Below are positions 63,679 to 64,000 of a stretch of DNA of 64,000 nt, piece by piece (the first letter of the stretch is position 1; the number at the start of each line of letters is the position of its first letter). The stretch comes from Bradyrhizobium sp. CCBAU 53340. GTDB taxonomy: Bacteria; Pseudomonadota; Alphaproteobacteria; Rhizobiales; Xanthobacteraceae. The notes under the pieces were generated by a model, which saw only the letters and a list, made by a program, of their open reading frames with translations, did no database searches and had not been told where the DNA came from. A program made the position numbers and the translations under genes. The stretch lies in assembly GCF_015291645.1 (NCBI RefSeq), contig NZ_CP030055.1:5022001-5086000 (forward strand), read 5' to 3'.

Positions 63679-64000
63679 ATGCTGGCCACCAAACAACCGG
63701 TGCTTCGCCGCTTCTGGTACGCGATTATGCGGATCGAACAACTCGATAGCGGACCACAGCCTTTCACGCTGCTCGGTGAGCCGATCGTGCTGTTTCTCGA
63801 TGCCAAGGGTGAACCCGCGGCGCTGGAGGATCGCTGTTGCCATCGCACCGCAAAACTCTCCAAGGGTTGGTGCCGCAATGGCAACATCGTGTGCGGCTAC
63901 CACGGCTGGGAGTACGATCGCGACGGCAAGCTGGTCATGATCCCGCAGTTTCCATTTGAGCAACCGATCCCCGACGCCAAGGCGCGCTCGTTCCGCGCGG
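63679..64000 (+). CDS. Rieske non-heme iron oxygenase, N-terminal part
   Basis: Partial; 107 codons before the window edge. It starts MLATKQPVLRRFWYAIMRIE. The [2Fe-2S] Rieske cluster ligands are Cys53-x-His55 (DRCCHRTAKL) and Cys72-x2-His75 (IVCGYHGWEYDRDG). The compact start is of the VanA/caffeine-demethylase kind, whose members remove N- or O-methyl groups or hydroxylate rings. Seventeen bases separate it from the amidohydrolase, so it belongs to the same operon. The catalytic iron domain is outside the window. Confidence 0.88.
   Translation, partial: MLATKQPVLRRFWYAIMRIEQLDSGPQPFTLLGEPIVLFLDAKGEPAALEDRCCHRTAKLSKGWCRNGNIVCGYHGWEYDRDGKLVMIPQFPFEQPIPDAKARSFRA

Overview
The window is high-GC alphaproteobacterial DNA, most like a Bradyrhizobium-type Rhizobiales genome. 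This rests on gene content, codon use, a GTTC-N7-GTTC type LexA box at dinB and a palindromic intergenic repeat common in that group. No rRNA, intact tRNA or CRISPR array was seen.

Left part (1-36.5 kb), accessory. Positions 1-1070 are debris: the N-terminal part of an AMP-dependent acyl-CoA synthetase butted to an IS256-type transposase start, a 160-bp asnB fragment and an IS66 tnpC fragment. Positions 1.1-26.1 kb form an exopolysaccharide locus. It holds two methyltransferases, two full asparagine synthetase-type amidotransferases, a secreted beta-helix protein, three GT4 glycosyltransferases, a three-gene amino-sugar set (dehydrogenase, aminotransferase, hexapeptide acyltransferase), an initiating sugar-phosphate transferase, a Wzy-like polymerase, a Wzx-like flippase and an ExoF-like export protein. 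An IS66 element (6379-8911, 8-bp target duplication) cut off the last codons of one glycosyltransferase. An IS21 element (26503-28976, likely 4-bp duplication) split a galE relic that was already broken. A small-protein/VanZ segment follows. Next comes a cluster of putative exported proteins (31.2-36.0 kb): a long repeat-built coiled-coil protein, a TAXI-type binding protein, a VasI-like protein and a DsrE-like protein. The part ends at a 3' tRNA fragment (36506-36554), which looks like the attachment-site scar of an integrated island.

Middle part (36.6-47.3 kb). A long leftward operon encodes an ABC transporter (binding protein, two permeases, a small membrane protein, two different ATPases). 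It continues into a complete PTS-driven dihydroxyacetone-type kinase: DhaL, DhaM-type EIIA, HPr, enzyme I, a small regulator-like protein and DhaK. It ends at a clear rho-independent terminator. The operon appears to import a polyol or ketose and phosphorylate a short keto-sugar with phosphoenolpyruvate as donor.

Right part (48.1-64 kb). A truncated aldolase and a truncated FAD-linked oxidase meet head to head at a deletion junction. They are followed by a LexA-controlled dinB and a tandem pair of VasI-like genes. From 53.4 kb to the right edge runs a catabolic locus. A LysR regulator is divergent from cupin, isochorismatase-like, FAD-oxidase, flavodoxin-like reductase and alpha/beta hydrolase genes. 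A convergent creatininase-family gene follows, then a second operon of NMT1-type ABC importer, TrzN/8-oxoguanine-deaminase-like amidohydrolase and Rieske oxygenase. Near-identical 19-bp palindromes lie in front of both operons and tie them into one probable regulon. This locus is the best candidate for an undescribed pathway in the window, probably for a nitrogen-rich heterocycle.
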